Source of the DNA: Poseidonocella sp. HB161398
GTDB lineage: Bacteria > Pseudomonadota > Alphaproteobacteria > Rhodobacterales > Rhodobacteraceae
Reading direction: 5' to 3'
Length of the DNA stretch: 64,000 bases
Assembly: GCF_005870025.1 (NCBI RefSeq)
Contig: NZ_VATA01000025.1
Span: forward strand, 33,521 to 97,520
The notes under the pieces are model-generated. The model was not told where the DNA came from. It saw only the letters and a list, made by a program, of their open reading frames with translations, and made no database searches. This document shows, in pieces, positions 7,799 to 17,800 of the stretch (its first letter is position 1; each line of letters opens with the position of its first letter). The translations under genes were made by a program, and so were the position numbers.

Positions 7799-9595
7799 AT
7801 GACCGACACGACCCGCAAGACGCTCCGTTCCGAGAGCTGGTTCAACGACCTGGGCGATCCGGAGATGACCGCCCTCTATATCGAGCGCTACCTCAACTAC
7901 GGGCTCACGCTGGAGGAGCTGCGCTCGGGCAAGCCGATCATCGGCATCGCCCAGACCGGCTCGGATCTCTCGCCCTGCAACCGCCACCACGTGGAGCTGG
8001 CCAAGCGCACCCGCGACGGCATCCGCGAGGCCGGGGGCATTCCGCTGGAGATCCCGGTCCACCCGATCCAGGAAACCGGCAAGCGCCCGACCGCGATGCT
8101 CGACCGCAACCTGGCCTATCTGAGCCTGGTCGAGAGCCTCTTCGGCTATCCGATCGACGGCGTGGTGCTGACCATCGGCTGCGACAAGACCACGCCCGCG
8201 CTGCTGATGGCGGCGGCAACGGTGAACATCCCGGCGATCGCCTTCTCGGTCGGACCGATGCTGAACGGCTGGCACAAGGGCGAGCGGGCGGGCTCGGGCT
8301 CGGTAATCTGGAAGGCGCGCGAGAAATACGCCGCAGGCGAGATCGACGGCGAGGGCTTCCTGCAGATGGCCGCGTCCTCCGCCCCCTCGGTCGGCTACTG
8401 CAACACGATGGGCACGGCCTCGACGATGAACTCGCTGGCCGAGGCGCTGGGGATGCAGCTGCCCGGCTCTGCCTCGATCCCGGCGCCCTATCGCGAGCGC
8501 GGGCAGATGGCCTACTACACCGGCCGCCGCATCGTCGACATGGTGCATGCCGACCTGCGCCCCTCGGAGATCATGACCCGCGAGGCCTTCGAGAACGCCA
8601 TCGTGGTCAATTCGGCGATCGGCGGTTCGACCAACGCGCCGATCCACCTCGTCGCCATCGCCCGCCATCTGGGGATCGAGCTGACCAATGCCGACTGGGA
8701 GGCGCATGGCTACGCCGTGCCGCTGCTGGCCAATGTCCAGCCCGCGGGCGCCTACCTGTCCGAGGATTTCCACCTTGCGGGCGGGCTGCCGGCGGTGATC
8801 GCCGAGCTGCTGCGCGCCGGGCTGATCCCGCATCCCGATGCGATGACCGCGACCGGCGAGCGCTTCGGCACGCTCTATGCCGACGCGCCCTGCGAGAATG
8901 CCGACGTGATCCGCAGCATCGGCACCGCGCTGGCGCCCGAGGCGGGCTTCCTTAACATGACCGGCAACCTCTTCGACACCGCGATCATGAAGACCTCGGT
9001 CATCACGCCCGAATTCCGCGGCCGCTACCTGTCGGACCCCGAGGACCCGATGGCCTTCGAGGGCCCGGCCTTCGTCTTCGACGGGCCGGAGGATTTCCAC
9101 AAGCGGATCGACGATCCCGAGCTGGGCATCACCGCCGAGAGCATCCTGGTGATGCGCGGCGCCGGTCCCAAGGGCTATCCCGGCGGGGCCGAGGTGGTGA
9201 ACATGCGCCCGCCCGCGGATCTGATCAAGGCGGGCATCCACGCCCTGCCCTGCATCGGCGACGGGCGGCAGTCGGGCACCTCGGGCTCGGCCTCGATCCT
9301 CAATGCCTCGCCCGAGGCGGCCGATGGCGGCAATCTGGCGATCCTGCGGGATGGCGACCGGCTGCGCGTCGACCTGAAGGCGCGCAAGGTGACGCTGATG
9401 GTCCCCGACGAGGAGATCGCCCGGCGCCAGGCGGCCCTGGCCGAGGTGGGCGGCTACCAGACCCCGGCAAGCCAGTCGCCCTGGCAGGAGATCTTCCGCG
9501 CCCGCGTGCGCCAGTTCAGCGAGGGCATGGTGCTCGACGGCGCCGACAGCTACCGCGACATCGGCAACGCCACCATGCCGCGCCACAGCCACTAG
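7799..9595 (+). CDS. IlvD/Edd-family sugar-acid dehydratase (arabinonate/xylonate/galactonate type)
   Basis: This 598-residue protein belongs to the iron-sulfur dehydratase family. Cys60, Cys128 (in G-C-D-K-T-T-P-A) and Cys201 (in [11 protein letters not shown]) are the expected cluster and metal-site cysteines. The long C-terminal beta-domain with [11 protein letters not shown] is present. The [13 protein letters not shown] segment is of the pentonate/hexonate dehydratase subgroup rather than dihydroxy-acid dehydratase. Rhizobial L-arabinonate dehydratase of this group also accepts D-fuconate and D-galactonate. With dgoK and dgoA nearby, a galactonate-dehydratase role is plausible but inferred. 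Confidence 0.88.
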   Translation: MTDTTRKTLRSESWFNDLGDPEMTALYIERYLNYGLTLEELRSGKPIIGIAQTGSDLSPCNRHHVELAKRTRDGIREAGGIPLEIPVHPIQETGKRPTAMLDRNLAYLSLVESLFGYPIDGVVLTIGCDKTTPALLMAAATVNIPAIAFSVGPMLNGWHKGERAGSGSVIWKAREKYAAGEIDGEGFLQMAASSAPSVGYCNTMGTASTMNSLAEALGMQLPGSASIPAPYRERGQMAYYTGRRIVDMVHADLRPSEIMTREAFENAIVVNSAIGGSTNAPIHLVAIARHLGIELTNADWEAHGYAVPLLANVQPAGAYLSEDFHLAGGLPAVIAELLRAGLIPHPDAMTATGERFGTLYADAPCENADVIRSIGTALAPEAGFLNMTGNLFDTAIMKTSVITPEFRGRYLSDPEDPMAFEGPAFVFDGPEDFHKRIDDPELGITAESILVMRGAGPKGYPGGAEVVNMRPPADLIKAGIHALPCIGDGRQSGTSGSASILNASPEAADGGNLAILRDGDRLRVDLKARKVTLMVPDEEIARRQAALAEVGGYQTPASQSPWQEIFRARVRQFSEGMVLDGADSYRDIGNATMPRHSH

Positions 9596-9609
9596 CGACG
9601 GGCGGATCC

Positions 9610-9645
9610 TGAAAACGGAAAGGACCGCGCCTCGCGGTGCGGTCC
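9610..9645 (-). terminator. terminator downstream of the small minus-strand gene
   Basis: GGACCGC (9622-9628) and GCGGTCC (9639-9645) form a stem extended by an inner CC/GG pair. On the minus strand the hairpin is followed by a TTTCCGTTTTC tract. It sits 40 bp past the end of the 68-residue gene at 9685 and also just after the dehydratase stop at 9595, so it may serve both directions. Confidence 0.5.
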
Positions 9646-9684
9646 CGGGCGCCCGTTCCAGGGCGGGGCGGCCTCGTCTGCGGC

Positions 9685-9891
9685 TCAGGCCGCGCGCAGG
9701 TCTCCGCCCGGGGGCGGCCCACGCAGCCAGGCGGGCGCATCGCCTTCAGGGGCGGGGACCGCTTCAGGGGCGCGGCCCTGCGGTGCCGGACGCGGGGGCT
9801 GGCCAGTGGCCAGTTTCAGCTCATCCAGCTCGGCCGCGATCCTGTGCTCGATCGCCAGGCTGGCGCGGAGGAAGTCAAGGACATTGTGCAT
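9685..9891 (-). CDS. small hypothetical protein (68 aa)
   Basis: No family is recognised. The N-terminal half (M-H-N-V-L-D-F-L-R-A-S-L-A-I-E-H-R-I-A-A-E-L-D-E) reads as one amphipathic helix. The C-terminal half is Pro/Gly/Ala-rich and probably disordered. A good Shine-Dalgarno (AAGGAGAGG) precedes the ATG, and a terminator-like hairpin with a T-tract follows on the same strand. Both support a real gene. It is transcribed away from the MarR gene across an AT-rich 443-bp region. Confidence 0.5.
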   Translation of the reverse strand: MHNVLDFLRASLAIEHRIAAELDELKLATGQPPRPAPQGRAPEAVPAPEGDAPAWLRGPPPGGDLRAA

Positions 9892-10334
9892 TTGCCTCTC
9901 CTTTTCTGCCGGATGCTGCGGATCGTTCCCGCACTCAATATATGGGGGCCAGAGGCTTTCGATTCAATGGAATGGCCGATATGTTGCAGGGGCATTGACC
10001 GGATTTCCGGCCTGCCGCAGCGCTTCGGACCGCCAGAACCGCCCCGGAAGCGGCGTTCTGAGGCGCCTTGCACCCGTGCGACGAAAGTTCTTTTAACTTG
10101 GCTATTTCCGGAGAATTTTTTCCCACCTGGCACCATGCGCGCCTCCCGGCGCGGAAACTGCCTGAATTTTCAGGGGATCTGGCTGGAAAAAATCGACAAC
10201 TTACCTAACATATTATGTTTACAAGCGTTGTACACAAGCAACGGCACGCCTTCCGGAGCGGAATATTTTTCTTTACCCTCAAATTTAAAAATTGTTACCT
10301 CAAAAGAAATCCAATTGAATGCCAGCATGGCGCG
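9892..10334. promoter_or_regulatory. AT-rich divergent region with palindromes upstream of marR-like gene
   Basis: No gene is seen here. The right half (10080-10330) is strikingly AT-rich. It contains the perfect inverted repeat AACATA-T-TATGTT at 10207-10219 and CGTTG-N8-CAACG at 10226-10243, both fitting the size of MarR-family operators. They lie about 90-130 bp before the marR-like start, consistent with autoregulation. Confidence 0.45.
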
Positions 10335-10799
10335 ATGGACCGGGACATGACACGCGATATTGAAGACCAGGCCCTGGCCCGGCAAAGACTGCGACTCTGG
10401 CTCGAGATGCTCAAAGCGGTGCGATCGGTCGAGGGCACGCTGCGCGAGCAGCTCAGGGAGAACTACGCCACCACCCTGCCGCGATTCGACGTGCTCGCGG
10501 CGCTCCATTCGGAGCCCAAGGGCATGAAGATGAGCGAGCTGTCGAAGTACCTGATCGTCTCCAACGGCAATGTCACCGGCGTGGTCGACCGGCTGGTCGC
10601 CGAGGGGCTGGTCGAGCGCGAGAACCTCGAATCCGACCGCCGCGCCTTCCTGGTGCAGATCACCCCCGAGGGCCGCAAGCTGATGGACGACATGATCATG
10701 GCCCATCTCGGCTGGGTCGACCGCATGTTCTCGGAAGTCACCGAATCCGATGCCGCCCGCGGCATCTCGATCATGCTCGACATCCGCCGCCGCACCTGA
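10335..10799 (+). CDS. MarR-family transcriptional regulator
   Basis: The protein is about 154 residues, or 150 if the second in-frame ATG at 10347 is used. It carries the MarR winged helix: an M-S-E-L-S-K-Y-L-I-V-S-N-G-N-V-T-G-V-V-D-R recognition region followed by an E-S-D-R-R-A-F-L-V wing. An N-terminal dimerisation helix precedes it. Neither start has a strong Shine-Dalgarno. The C-terminus is slightly short. The target is unknown; the divergent small gene and its own promoter are the nearest candidates. Confidence 0.85.
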   Translation: MDRDMTRDIEDQALARQRLRLWLEMLKAVRSVEGTLREQLRENYATTLPRFDVLAALHSEPKGMKMSELSKYLIVSNGNVTGVVDRLVAEGLVERENLESDRRAFLVQITPEGRKLMDDMIMAHLGWVDRMFSEVTESDAARGISIMLDIRRRT

Positions 10800-10826
10800 T
10801 CCGCCGCACCTGGCACTTCGGGCCGC

Positions 10827-10849
10827 CCGGGCGCGCCGCAGGCGCCCGG
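10827..10849 (+). terminator. GC-rich hairpin after marR-like gene
   Basis: CCGGGCGC and GCGCCCGG form a perfect 8-bp stem 28 bp after the stop codon. The stem extends further with outer GGCCG/CGCC pairing. No U-run follows, so it is at best a weak or Rho-assisted terminator. Confidence 0.35.
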
Positions 10850-10893
10850 CCGCCATTTCCACGCAGGCGCGCGATTCCGTTGCACCACGAATT

Positions 10894-10914
10894 CCGGATG
10901 TGTTAACCATCCGG
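10894..10914. promoter_or_regulatory. perfect palindrome upstream of the DUF3604 operon
   Basis: CCGGATG and CATCCGG flank a 7-base centre (TGTTAAC). Symmetry is perfect over both 7-bp arms, and the centre contains a GTTAAC palindrome. It sits 88 bp before the DUF3604 start in the 200-bp gap after the MarR gene. Position and symmetry suggest an operator, possibly for the adjacent MarR protein. Confidence 0.4.
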
Positions 10915-11002
10915 CAGGGAGCCCCGCCCCGGGCGGCGCCCCCGCGTGGTGCCAGTGCCGATCCTATTCCGCCAAAGCCCTTTCTCATTCGGGAGACCCG
11001 CC

Positions 11003-12922
11003 ATGCTGCCGCGCATGTCCGTCCTCGCCGCCGCCTCCGCCCTTCTTGCCGGCCCGCTCGCCGCACAGTCCGTGACCACCGATGCCGGCACGATCGAGGC
11101 CGCGCGGATCGAGCGCTTCTTCGCCCAGCCGGGCTATTCCCCCTATGCCGGGCGCAGCTTTCCCACCGTCCCGCTCTGGGGCGAGCAGCACCTGCACACC
11201 TCCTGGTCGCCCGATGCCTTTGCCGGGGGGACCCGGGTCGGGCCGGACGAGGCGCTGCGCTATGCCAAGGGCGAGGAGATCACCTCGAGCACCGGCCAGA
11301 GGGTGAGGCTGTCGCGCCCCTATGACTGGATGGTCGTCGCCGACCATTCCGACGCCCTGGGCATCGTCGCGAATATCTACGAGGGCGACCCGGCGCTGCT
11401 GGCCGATCCGGTGCTGAAGCGCTGGCATGACGGCATGCAGCAGGGCGGCGCCGCGGCGAGCCAGGTGGTGATGGAGATGATCACCGCCCAGGGCGAGGGC
11501 AAGGTGCCCGACGCCATGACCGATCCCGGCACGCAGATGGACATGTGGCAGGCGATGACCGGCATCGTCGAGGGCCATAACGACCCGGGCCGGTTCACCG
11601 CCCTGATCGGCTATGAATGGACCTCCAATTACGGCGGCGGCAACAACCTGCACCGCAATGTCATCTACCGCGACGGCAAGGAGATGGCCGACCGGGTGCG
11701 GCCGCTGACCACCTTCGACACCGAGATCCCGAACGAGCTCTGGGACTGGATGGCCGCCTACGAGGCGGAGACCGGCGGGCGCCTGCTGGCGATCCCGCAT
11801 AACGGCAACCTCTCGAACGGGCTGATGTTCGCCACCGAGACCCCGGACGGCCAGCCGGTCGATGCGGACTGGGCGGCGATGCGCGCGCGCTTCGAGCCGC
11901 TCTACGAGGTCACCCAGTCGAAGGGCACCTCCGAGCAGCATCCCTCGCTGGCGCCCGCCGACGAGTTCGCCGATTTCGAGATCTGGGACAAGGGCAACCT
12001 GAACGTGGTGCCCAAGGAGCCGGGGATGCTCGATTACGAATACGCCCGCGAAGCGCTGAAGCGGGGGCTGAAGCTCGAGGGAGAGCTCGGCACAAACCCG
12101 TTCAAGTTCGGCCTCGTCGGCTCCACCGACGACCATACCGGCATCTCCTCGGCGGAAGAGAACAACTTCTTCGGCAAGTTCCCCGCCTCCGAGCCCGGGC
12201 CGGAGCGCTCGACCGGCAATGCCTTCGATTTCGAGGGCCGCACGGTCAAGGACTGGAAGCTCGGCGCCTCCGGCCTGACGGCGGTCTGGGCGGCCGGGAA
12301 CACCCGCGCCGCGATCTGGGACGCGATGAAGCGCAAGGAGGTCTACGGCACCACCGGCAGCCGCATCACGGTGCGGTTCTTCGGCGGCTGGGACTTCGCG
12401 CCCGCGGACGCGCTGGGGCGGCTGCCCGCCACCATCGGCTATGCCAAGGGCGTGCCGATGGGCGGCGACCTGATGCCCGCCCCCGAGGGCGCGGAGGCGC
12501 CGAGCTTTCTCGTCGCCGCGCTGAAGGACGCCTATTCCGGCAATCTCGACCGCATCCAGATCGTCAAGGGCTGGCTCGACGCCGATGGCGGGATGCAGGA
12601 GAAGATCTTCGACGCCGTCTGGTCGGGCGGCCGCGAGATCGGCGCGGATGGCAAGCTGCCGCCGGTGGGCGACACGGTGGATGTCGAGACCGCGACCTTC
12701 GCGAACACGATCGGCGCGCCCGAGCTGATCACGGTCTGGACCGATCCCGAGTTCGACCCGGCGCTGAAGGCCTTCTACTACGCGCGTGTCATCGAGATCC
12801 CGACGCCGCGCTGGACCGCCTATGACGCCGCCTATTTCGAGGACGCGGCCTTCACCGACGACGTGCCGATGACCGTGACCGAGCGCGCCTATACCTCGCC
12901 GATCTGGTACGCTCCGCAGTGA
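11003..12922 (+). CDS. DUF3604 family protein, exported, PHP-like metal site
   Basis: This 639-residue protein begins with a Sec signal peptide (M-L-P-R-M-S-V-L-A-A-A-S-A-L-L, cleavage near A-A-Q). The mature part matches DUF3604 over its full length, including the C-terminal A-W-A-A-G-N-T-R-A-A-I-W-D-A-type block. Near the N-terminus G-E-Q-H-L-H-T-S-W-S (His63, His65) and V-V-A-D-H-S-D resemble the HxH and H-containing loops of PHP-type metallohydrolases, so a periplasmic metal-dependent hydrolase is likely. The substrate is unknown. The start at 11003 follows a GGGAG. Its stop overlaps the next gene's GTG. Confidence 0.9.
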   Translation: MLPRMSVLAAASALLAGPLAAQSVTTDAGTIEAARIERFFAQPGYSPYAGRSFPTVPLWGEQHLHTSWSPDAFAGGTRVGPDEALRYAKGEEITSSTGQRVRLSRPYDWMVVADHSDALGIVANIYEGDPALLADPVLKRWHDGMQQGGAAASQVVMEMITAQGEGKVPDAMTDPGTQMDMWQAMTGIVEGHNDPGRFTALIGYEWTSNYGGGNNLHRNVIYRDGKEMADRVRPLTTFDTEIPNELWDWMAAYEAETGGRLLAIPHNGNLSNGLMFATETPDGQPVDADWAAMRARFEPLYEVTQSKGTSEQHPSLAPADEFADFEIWDKGNLNVVPKEPGMLDYEYAREALKRGLKLEGELGTNPFKFGLVGSTDDHTGISSAEENNFFGKFPASEPGPERSTGNAFDFEGRTVKDWKLGASGLTAVWAAGNTRAAIWDAMKRKEVYGTTGSRITVRFFGGWDFAPADALGRLPATIGYAKGVPMGGDLMPAPEGAEAPSFLVAALKDAYSGNLDRIQIVKGWLDADGGMQEKIFDAVWSGGREIGADGKLPPVGDTVDVETATFANTIGAPELITVWTDPEFDPALKAFYYARVIEIPTPRWTAYDAAYFEDAAFTDDVPMTVTERAYTSPIWYAPQ

Positions 12923-13806
12923 CCGCCCCGCGCCCCCGGGCCGGGGGCGCCCCAGACGCAAAGCGACCGCCCGTCATGATCCGCCGCCTGCTCGCCTCGC
13001 CGCTTCTCCATTTCTTCTGCGCAGGCGGGCTCGTCTTCGCCCTCTATGCCGCGCTGAACCCTGCGCCGCCTGCCCTGGACGGGATCGCGCTCGGCCAGGA
13101 CGAGGCCGCCGAGCTGGCCGCGCGCTTCGCCGACAGCTGGAACCGTCCGCCCGACGCGGCCGAGCTGGAGGCGCTGATGCGCGACTGGGCCGAGGAGGAG
13201 GTGCTGGTGCGCGAGGCGCTGGCGCTCGGGCTCGACCGCGGCGATACCATGGTCCGCGCCCGGCTGCGCCAGAAGATGCTGTTCCTGATCGAGGCCCCCG
13301 CTGCGGCGATGGTCCCCGGCGAGGACGCGTTGCGCGCCTGGTACGCCGCCAATGCCGCGCGCTACGAGCGCCCCGCGCAGGTCAGCTTCGCCCAGGTCCT
13401 TCTGCCCGCGGGCGCGGCGCCGGAAGAAACCGAAGAGCTGCGCCGCGCGCTGGAAAACGGCGCCGATCCCGCCCGGCTCGGCCGCCGGACGCTGCTGCCG
13501 CCGGTGATCGAGGCGATGCCCGCCCCGACGGTCGAACGGGTCTTCGGCGCGGGTTTCGCCCCGGCGGTCGAGGCCCTGCCGCTGGCAGAATGGAGCGGCC
13601 CGGTGCCCAGCGGCTACGGCCAGCACCTGGTGCGGCTCGGCGCCCGCCGCGACGCCGCCCTGCCCCCCTTCGAGACGGTGCGCGACCAGGTCCTGGCCGA
13701 CTGGCGCGCGGAAGAGGCGCGCAGCCTGCGCAAGGCCCGCATCGACGCGCTTCTCGCGGCGGCCGCGCCGCAGCTGCCCTCCGCCGCAGAGGTGCTGGGC
13801 CAGTGA
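12919..13806 (+). CDS. membrane-anchored parvulin-type peptidyl-prolyl isomerase
   Basis: The 295-residue protein has an N-terminal membrane segment (H-F-F-C-A-G-G-L-V-F-A-L-Y-A-A-L). A helical SurA/PpiD-like region follows, then a PpiC-like domain (residues about 150-250, with V-S-F-A-Q-V-L-L and P-V-P-S-G-Y-G-Q-H-L-V-R-L). It would assist folding of exported proteins in the periplasm. A GTG start at 12919 overlaps the DUF3604 stop. An internal ATG at 12976 just before the membrane helix is an alternative. It is coupled on both sides and probably serves the same envelope function as its neighbours. Confidence 0.85.
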   Translation: MTAPRPRAGGAPDAKRPPVMIRRLLASPLLHFFCAGGLVFALYAALNPAPPALDGIALGQDEAAELAARFADSWNRPPDAAELEALMRDWAEEEVLVREALALGLDRGDTMVRARLRQKMLFLIEAPAAAMVPGEDALRAWYAANAARYERPAQVSFAQVLLPAGAAPEETEELRRALENGADPARLGRRTLLPPVIEAMPAPTVERVFGAGFAPAVEALPLAEWSGPVPSGYGQHLVRLGARRDAALPPFETVRDQVLADWRAEEARSLRKARIDALLAAAAPQLPSAAEVLGQ

Positions 13807-14798
13807 GGGCGGCGGCGGCGCTCCTTCTCCTGGCACTGGCGCTGCTGCGTCCGCTGGCGGGCGGCGCCCATGCGCTCGACCCGGCCTATCTGGAGCTCTC
13901 GGCCCTGGAGGGCGGGCAATGGCGCGTCACCTGGCGGGTGCCCGATGTCTCGGGCCGGCCGATGCCGCTGGGCCTCGCGCTGCCTGCCAGCTGCGCCGAC
14001 ACCGCGCCGCCGCCCCCGGCCTTCGACGGACGGGGCTGGAGCACCGGATTCCTCCTCGCCTGCCCCGAGGGGCTTGCCGGCCGGATCGGCATCACCGGGC
14101 TCGAGATCACCGGCACCGACGCGCTGTTGCGCTACGAAACCGCCCCGGGCGCCGCGCAGACCCGCCGCCTGACCGCCGCGGCGCCGATGGCCGAGATCCT
14201 GGCCGAGCCCGCGCCGCTGGCGGTGCTGGCAAGCTATGCCGGGCTCGGCACGACCCATATCCTCGAGGGCGCCGACCACCTGCTCTTCGTGCTGGCGCTG
14301 CTCTTTCTCGTGCGCGACCCGCGGCGGCTCCTCTGGACGGTGACCGCCTTCACGCTGGCCCACAGCCTGACGCTGGCCGCCGCCTCGCTGGGCTGGCTGC
14401 GCCTGCCGCCGCCGCCGGTCGAGGCGGTCATCGCGCTTTCCATCGTCATCCTGGCCGCCGAGCTGGCGAAGCCGCCCGCGCGGCGCGACCCGCTGGCCAC
14501 CCGCTTTCCCGCGGCCATCGCCTTCGGCTTCGGGCTGGTGCACGGGCTGGGCTTCGCCGGGGCGCTGCGCGAGATCGGCCTGCCGCAGAGCGACGTGCCG
14601 CTGGCGCTTCTGGGCTTCAATCTGGGCGTGGAGGCCGGGCAACTGATCTTCATCGCCGCGATGCTGGCCATCGGCGCGCTGGCCCGCCGCCTTGTCCCGG
14701 CGCTCGCAGCCCGCGGCCCGGCGGTGGCGAAGACCGCGAGCTATGCCATCGGCTGCACCGCCGCCTTCTGGGTCATCGAGCGCGTCAGCGGCTTCTGA
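13803..14798 (+). CDS. HupE/UreJ-family membrane protein
   Basis: The GTG start at 13803 overlaps the isomerase stop (GTGA) and opens a signal-like hydrophobic stretch. The 331-residue product has an extracytoplasmic N-terminal domain of about 130 residues. About six membrane helices follow, with the HupE/UreJ-2 motif H-I-L-E-G-A-D-H-L-L-F-V-L and conserved histidines in F-T-L-A-H-S-L-T and G-L-V-H-G-L-G-F-A-G. Family members include metal (nickel/cobalt) permease-like proteins, but this branch is seen with DUF3604 and isomerase genes rather than hydrogenase, so metal delivery to the DUF3604 enzyme is only a guess. Confidence 0.88.
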   Translation: MRAAAALLLLALALLRPLAGGAHALDPAYLELSALEGGQWRVTWRVPDVSGRPMPLGLALPASCADTAPPPPAFDGRGWSTGFLLACPEGLAGRIGITGLEITGTDALLRYETAPGAAQTRRLTAAAPMAEILAEPAPLAVLASYAGLGTTHILEGADHLLFVLALLFLVRDPRRLLWTVTAFTLAHSLTLAAASLGWLRLPPPPVEAVIALSIVILAAELAKPPARRDPLATRFPAAIAFGFGLVHGLGFAGALREIGLPQSDVPLALLGFNLGVEAGQLIFIAAMLAIGALARRLVPALAARGPAVAKTASYAIGCTAAFWVIERVSGF

Positions 14799-14806
14799 CA
14801 GGGCGC

Positions 14807-14846
14807 AAAAATGAAACGGCCCGGCCTCCGCGCGGAGACCGGGCCG
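14807..14846 (-). terminator. intrinsic terminator of the giant nucleotidase gene
   Basis: CGGCCCGG (14817-14824) pairs with CCGGGCCG (14839-14846), and the interior CTCCG/CGGAG extends the stem. On the minus strand the hairpin is followed by TTTCATTTTT. It lies 20 bp past the stop codon at 14866 and also just beyond the HupE stop on the other strand. Confidence 0.75.
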
Positions 14847-14865
14847 CGATAGCGCGCCGCCGGGA

Positions 14866-17800
14866 TCAGGCGATGTCGTAGCCTTGAAGCCCCGCGAAGC
14901 CGACCGCATCGGCGAGGACCAGGCGGTCGAAGGCGCCGGGCTCGAGCGCTGTCGCCGTGCCCGTTCCGGCATCGCGCAGCTCGACCGAGCTGCCGAAGTC
15001 GAAGACCAGCTCGTCGGCATGATCCGCCCCGCCGCGATGGACCCCCGCGAATTCCGCCGCCGTGACGCCGTCGAGCGTGCCGATCAGCGCGCCCGTGCCG
15101 TCGCGCAGTGCCAGCGCGCTGCCGGTGTCGAAGATGAGCTCGTCGCCGCCGCCCGAGACGAAATCGCCCGTGGCCAGCAGCGTGCCCGGCAGGCCGAACT
15201 CCGCCACCGTGGCGCCGTCCGCGCCAAGCGCCACCGTCCGGCCGATGCCGCTTTCGACGATCAGCTCGGAGGCGCCGTCGCCGTCGAGATCGGCCAGGCC
15301 GAGCGCGCTCGTCCCCGCGCCGCGGCCGAAGCTCGCGACCTCGCCCGCGGCCAGGTCGAGCCAGCCCAGCGTGCCGTCGGGACGGACCGTCAGGATGTCC
15401 TCTGCCCCGTCGCCATCCATGTCCGCCGCGGCGAACATGTCATGCCCGGGGCGCAGCAGCCCGCCGATCTTCGCGCCGGTCTCCGCATCGGCGTAGAAGT
15501 AGTTGCCGTTGGCGTGGCGCATCAGCAGCTCGTCCGCGCCATCGCCATCCGCGTCGAGCGCGGCGACAACCGCATTCGAGGCATTGCCGATGATCGCCCC
15601 CTCGCCGCTGGCGAGCAGGGTCTTCAGCCAGCCGTAGCTGTCGTTGCGCAGCAGGAGGTCGGTCTGGCCGTCGCCGTCATAGTCGCCCATGCCCGCCACG
15701 GTCGTGTTGGCATGGCCCAGATCGGCGGCCAGCGGGCCCGTCTCCGCGTCGAGGCGCAGCTTCGCCCCCGCCGCATCCTCGGCGTAGAGCGGCGCCGGAG
15801 CCTGCCCGAGCGCCGCAGTCTCGCCGAGCGCCATCCCCAGCAGGTCGCCGATCGCGTCCGTGGCGGCGTCATCCGCCTGGTAGAGCGCGTCGAGCACCGT
15901 GACGGTGATCTTGCCGTCGAGATAGGCCTCGCCCTCGGACAGCGGATCGGACGAGCCGAGCCCCGCGCTATTGGCGAAGCCGTAGCCCAGCGGGAAGCCG
16001 CCCTCGGAGATGCCCAGCCGCGCGTCCGAGGCCTGGTCGTTCACCGAGAACAGCACCTCGGTCCCGAAGGAGGCGCCGCCGGGGATGTTGACCGACAGCG
16101 CAGTGCCCTCGGGCAGCAGCCCCTCCGCCCCGGCCGTGGCCTGCAGGTCGGCAATCAGCTGCAGCGTGAACGCCGAGGCGAAGCCGAAGGTCTCCGCGTT
16201 TTCCGCCGCCAGCGAGATGACCGGCGTGGCGAAGCCGAGGATGCCCGCCTGGATCGCCCCGGCGGTGCCGGAATAGCGCAGCTGGCTGCCAAGGAGCGCG
16301 CCGTCATTGATGCCCGAGAGCACCAGATCCGGGGCCTCCGCGCCGGTCATGAGCGAGGAGAGCGCCGTGCCGACAACGGTCGAGGGCGCGGCATCGACGA
16401 ACCAGCCGTCGGAATACTCGGTGACCATGAAATCCGAAAGGGTCAGCCCGGTCCCCGCGCCGTCCTGCGACCTTGCCGGCGCGACGACGGCCACATCGTG
16501 GCCCGCCGCGACCAGCGCGTCGTATAGCGTCTCGATCCCCTCCGCGCCGACCCCGTCGTCATTGGTCAGCACGATCTTCAAGGGCGCCGCGGTGGCCTCG
16601 GTCGCGACGTCGACGCGGGCCTCGACGGCCGCGCGGGCCCCGGCATCCGCGGTCCAGTTGCCGTCCATCGCCGAAACGGTCAGGTAGTTCGACAGGAACA
16701 TGCCGACCTCGGAGGTCGCGCCGCCGGTCACGTTGCCCGCCGTCACCGCCAGCCCGTAGATCGCCGGATTGCCCGCCGCGACCTCGTCGACGCCCAGCAT
16801 GTAGGGCGCCTCGGCGGTGATCTCGGTATAGGCGACGCCCTGGGGATCGGCCGAGGGGACATTGACGCTGAGCCCGGTGCCCGCGGGCAGCAGCCTCTCG
16901 CCGGTCTGTGCCTCGGAGAGCTGGCCGATCAGGTCGACCACGTAATCGCCCGCCCGCTCATAGGCACCGTCATAGCCGCCATCGACCTGGCCGCCCGCCG
17001 AGACCGCAATCGCCGGGATATCGCGCGAAATCGCCTCGGTGGCCGCGCCGACCGTGCCGGAGATGTTGGAGAAGGCGCCGATATTCTCGCCCTCGTTGGT
17101 GCCCGAGATCACCAGGTCGATCTGCGTGCCCTCGAGGATCACGTCGAGCCCGGCCATCACGGCGGCGGTCGGCGTGCCGTCGACCCACCACTTGCCGTCC
17201 TCGTATTCGACGATCTCGATCTCCGACAGCAGCGCATCGGTGCCGCCGAGCGTCGAGCCGCCGCCGGAATTCTGCCCCTTCGGCGCGACCAGGTAGACGG
17301 TGTGCCCCGCCTCGGCCAGCGCCTGGTACATCGTGTTGATGCCCTCGGCGGAATAGCCGTCGTCATTGGTCAGAAGGATGGTCAGCCCGTCCTTCGCCGA
17401 GGTGTCGTGGAAGGCGGTGTCGGTCGCGCGGTAGCCGAGATTCTGGATGCGGGTGTCGTCCTCGACCACCGTGTCCGCCTCGGCAAAGACCTCGCGATCC
17501 GCGCCGGTGCCGTATTCGGCCAGCAGGTACTCGGCCAGCGCGTCCTGCTCGCGGCCCGCGCCGAAGCTGCCGACCGCGTCGTAATCCGCTGCCGCGGCGA
17601 GGTCGTAGAGATTAACTATGTCCGGGTCGGAGAGGCTGCCGAAGGGATAGCCGTCGCCGCCGCCCGCCAGGTAGTCCAGCGTCACGGTGCGGAAGCTCGC
17701 ATCGCCATTGTCGACGATCTCGCCATTCCGGACGATCTCGTAGAGCACCGCGCCGGCGTCATCGACGATCACCGCATTCTGCACCCGGCTGCCCGGCGCC

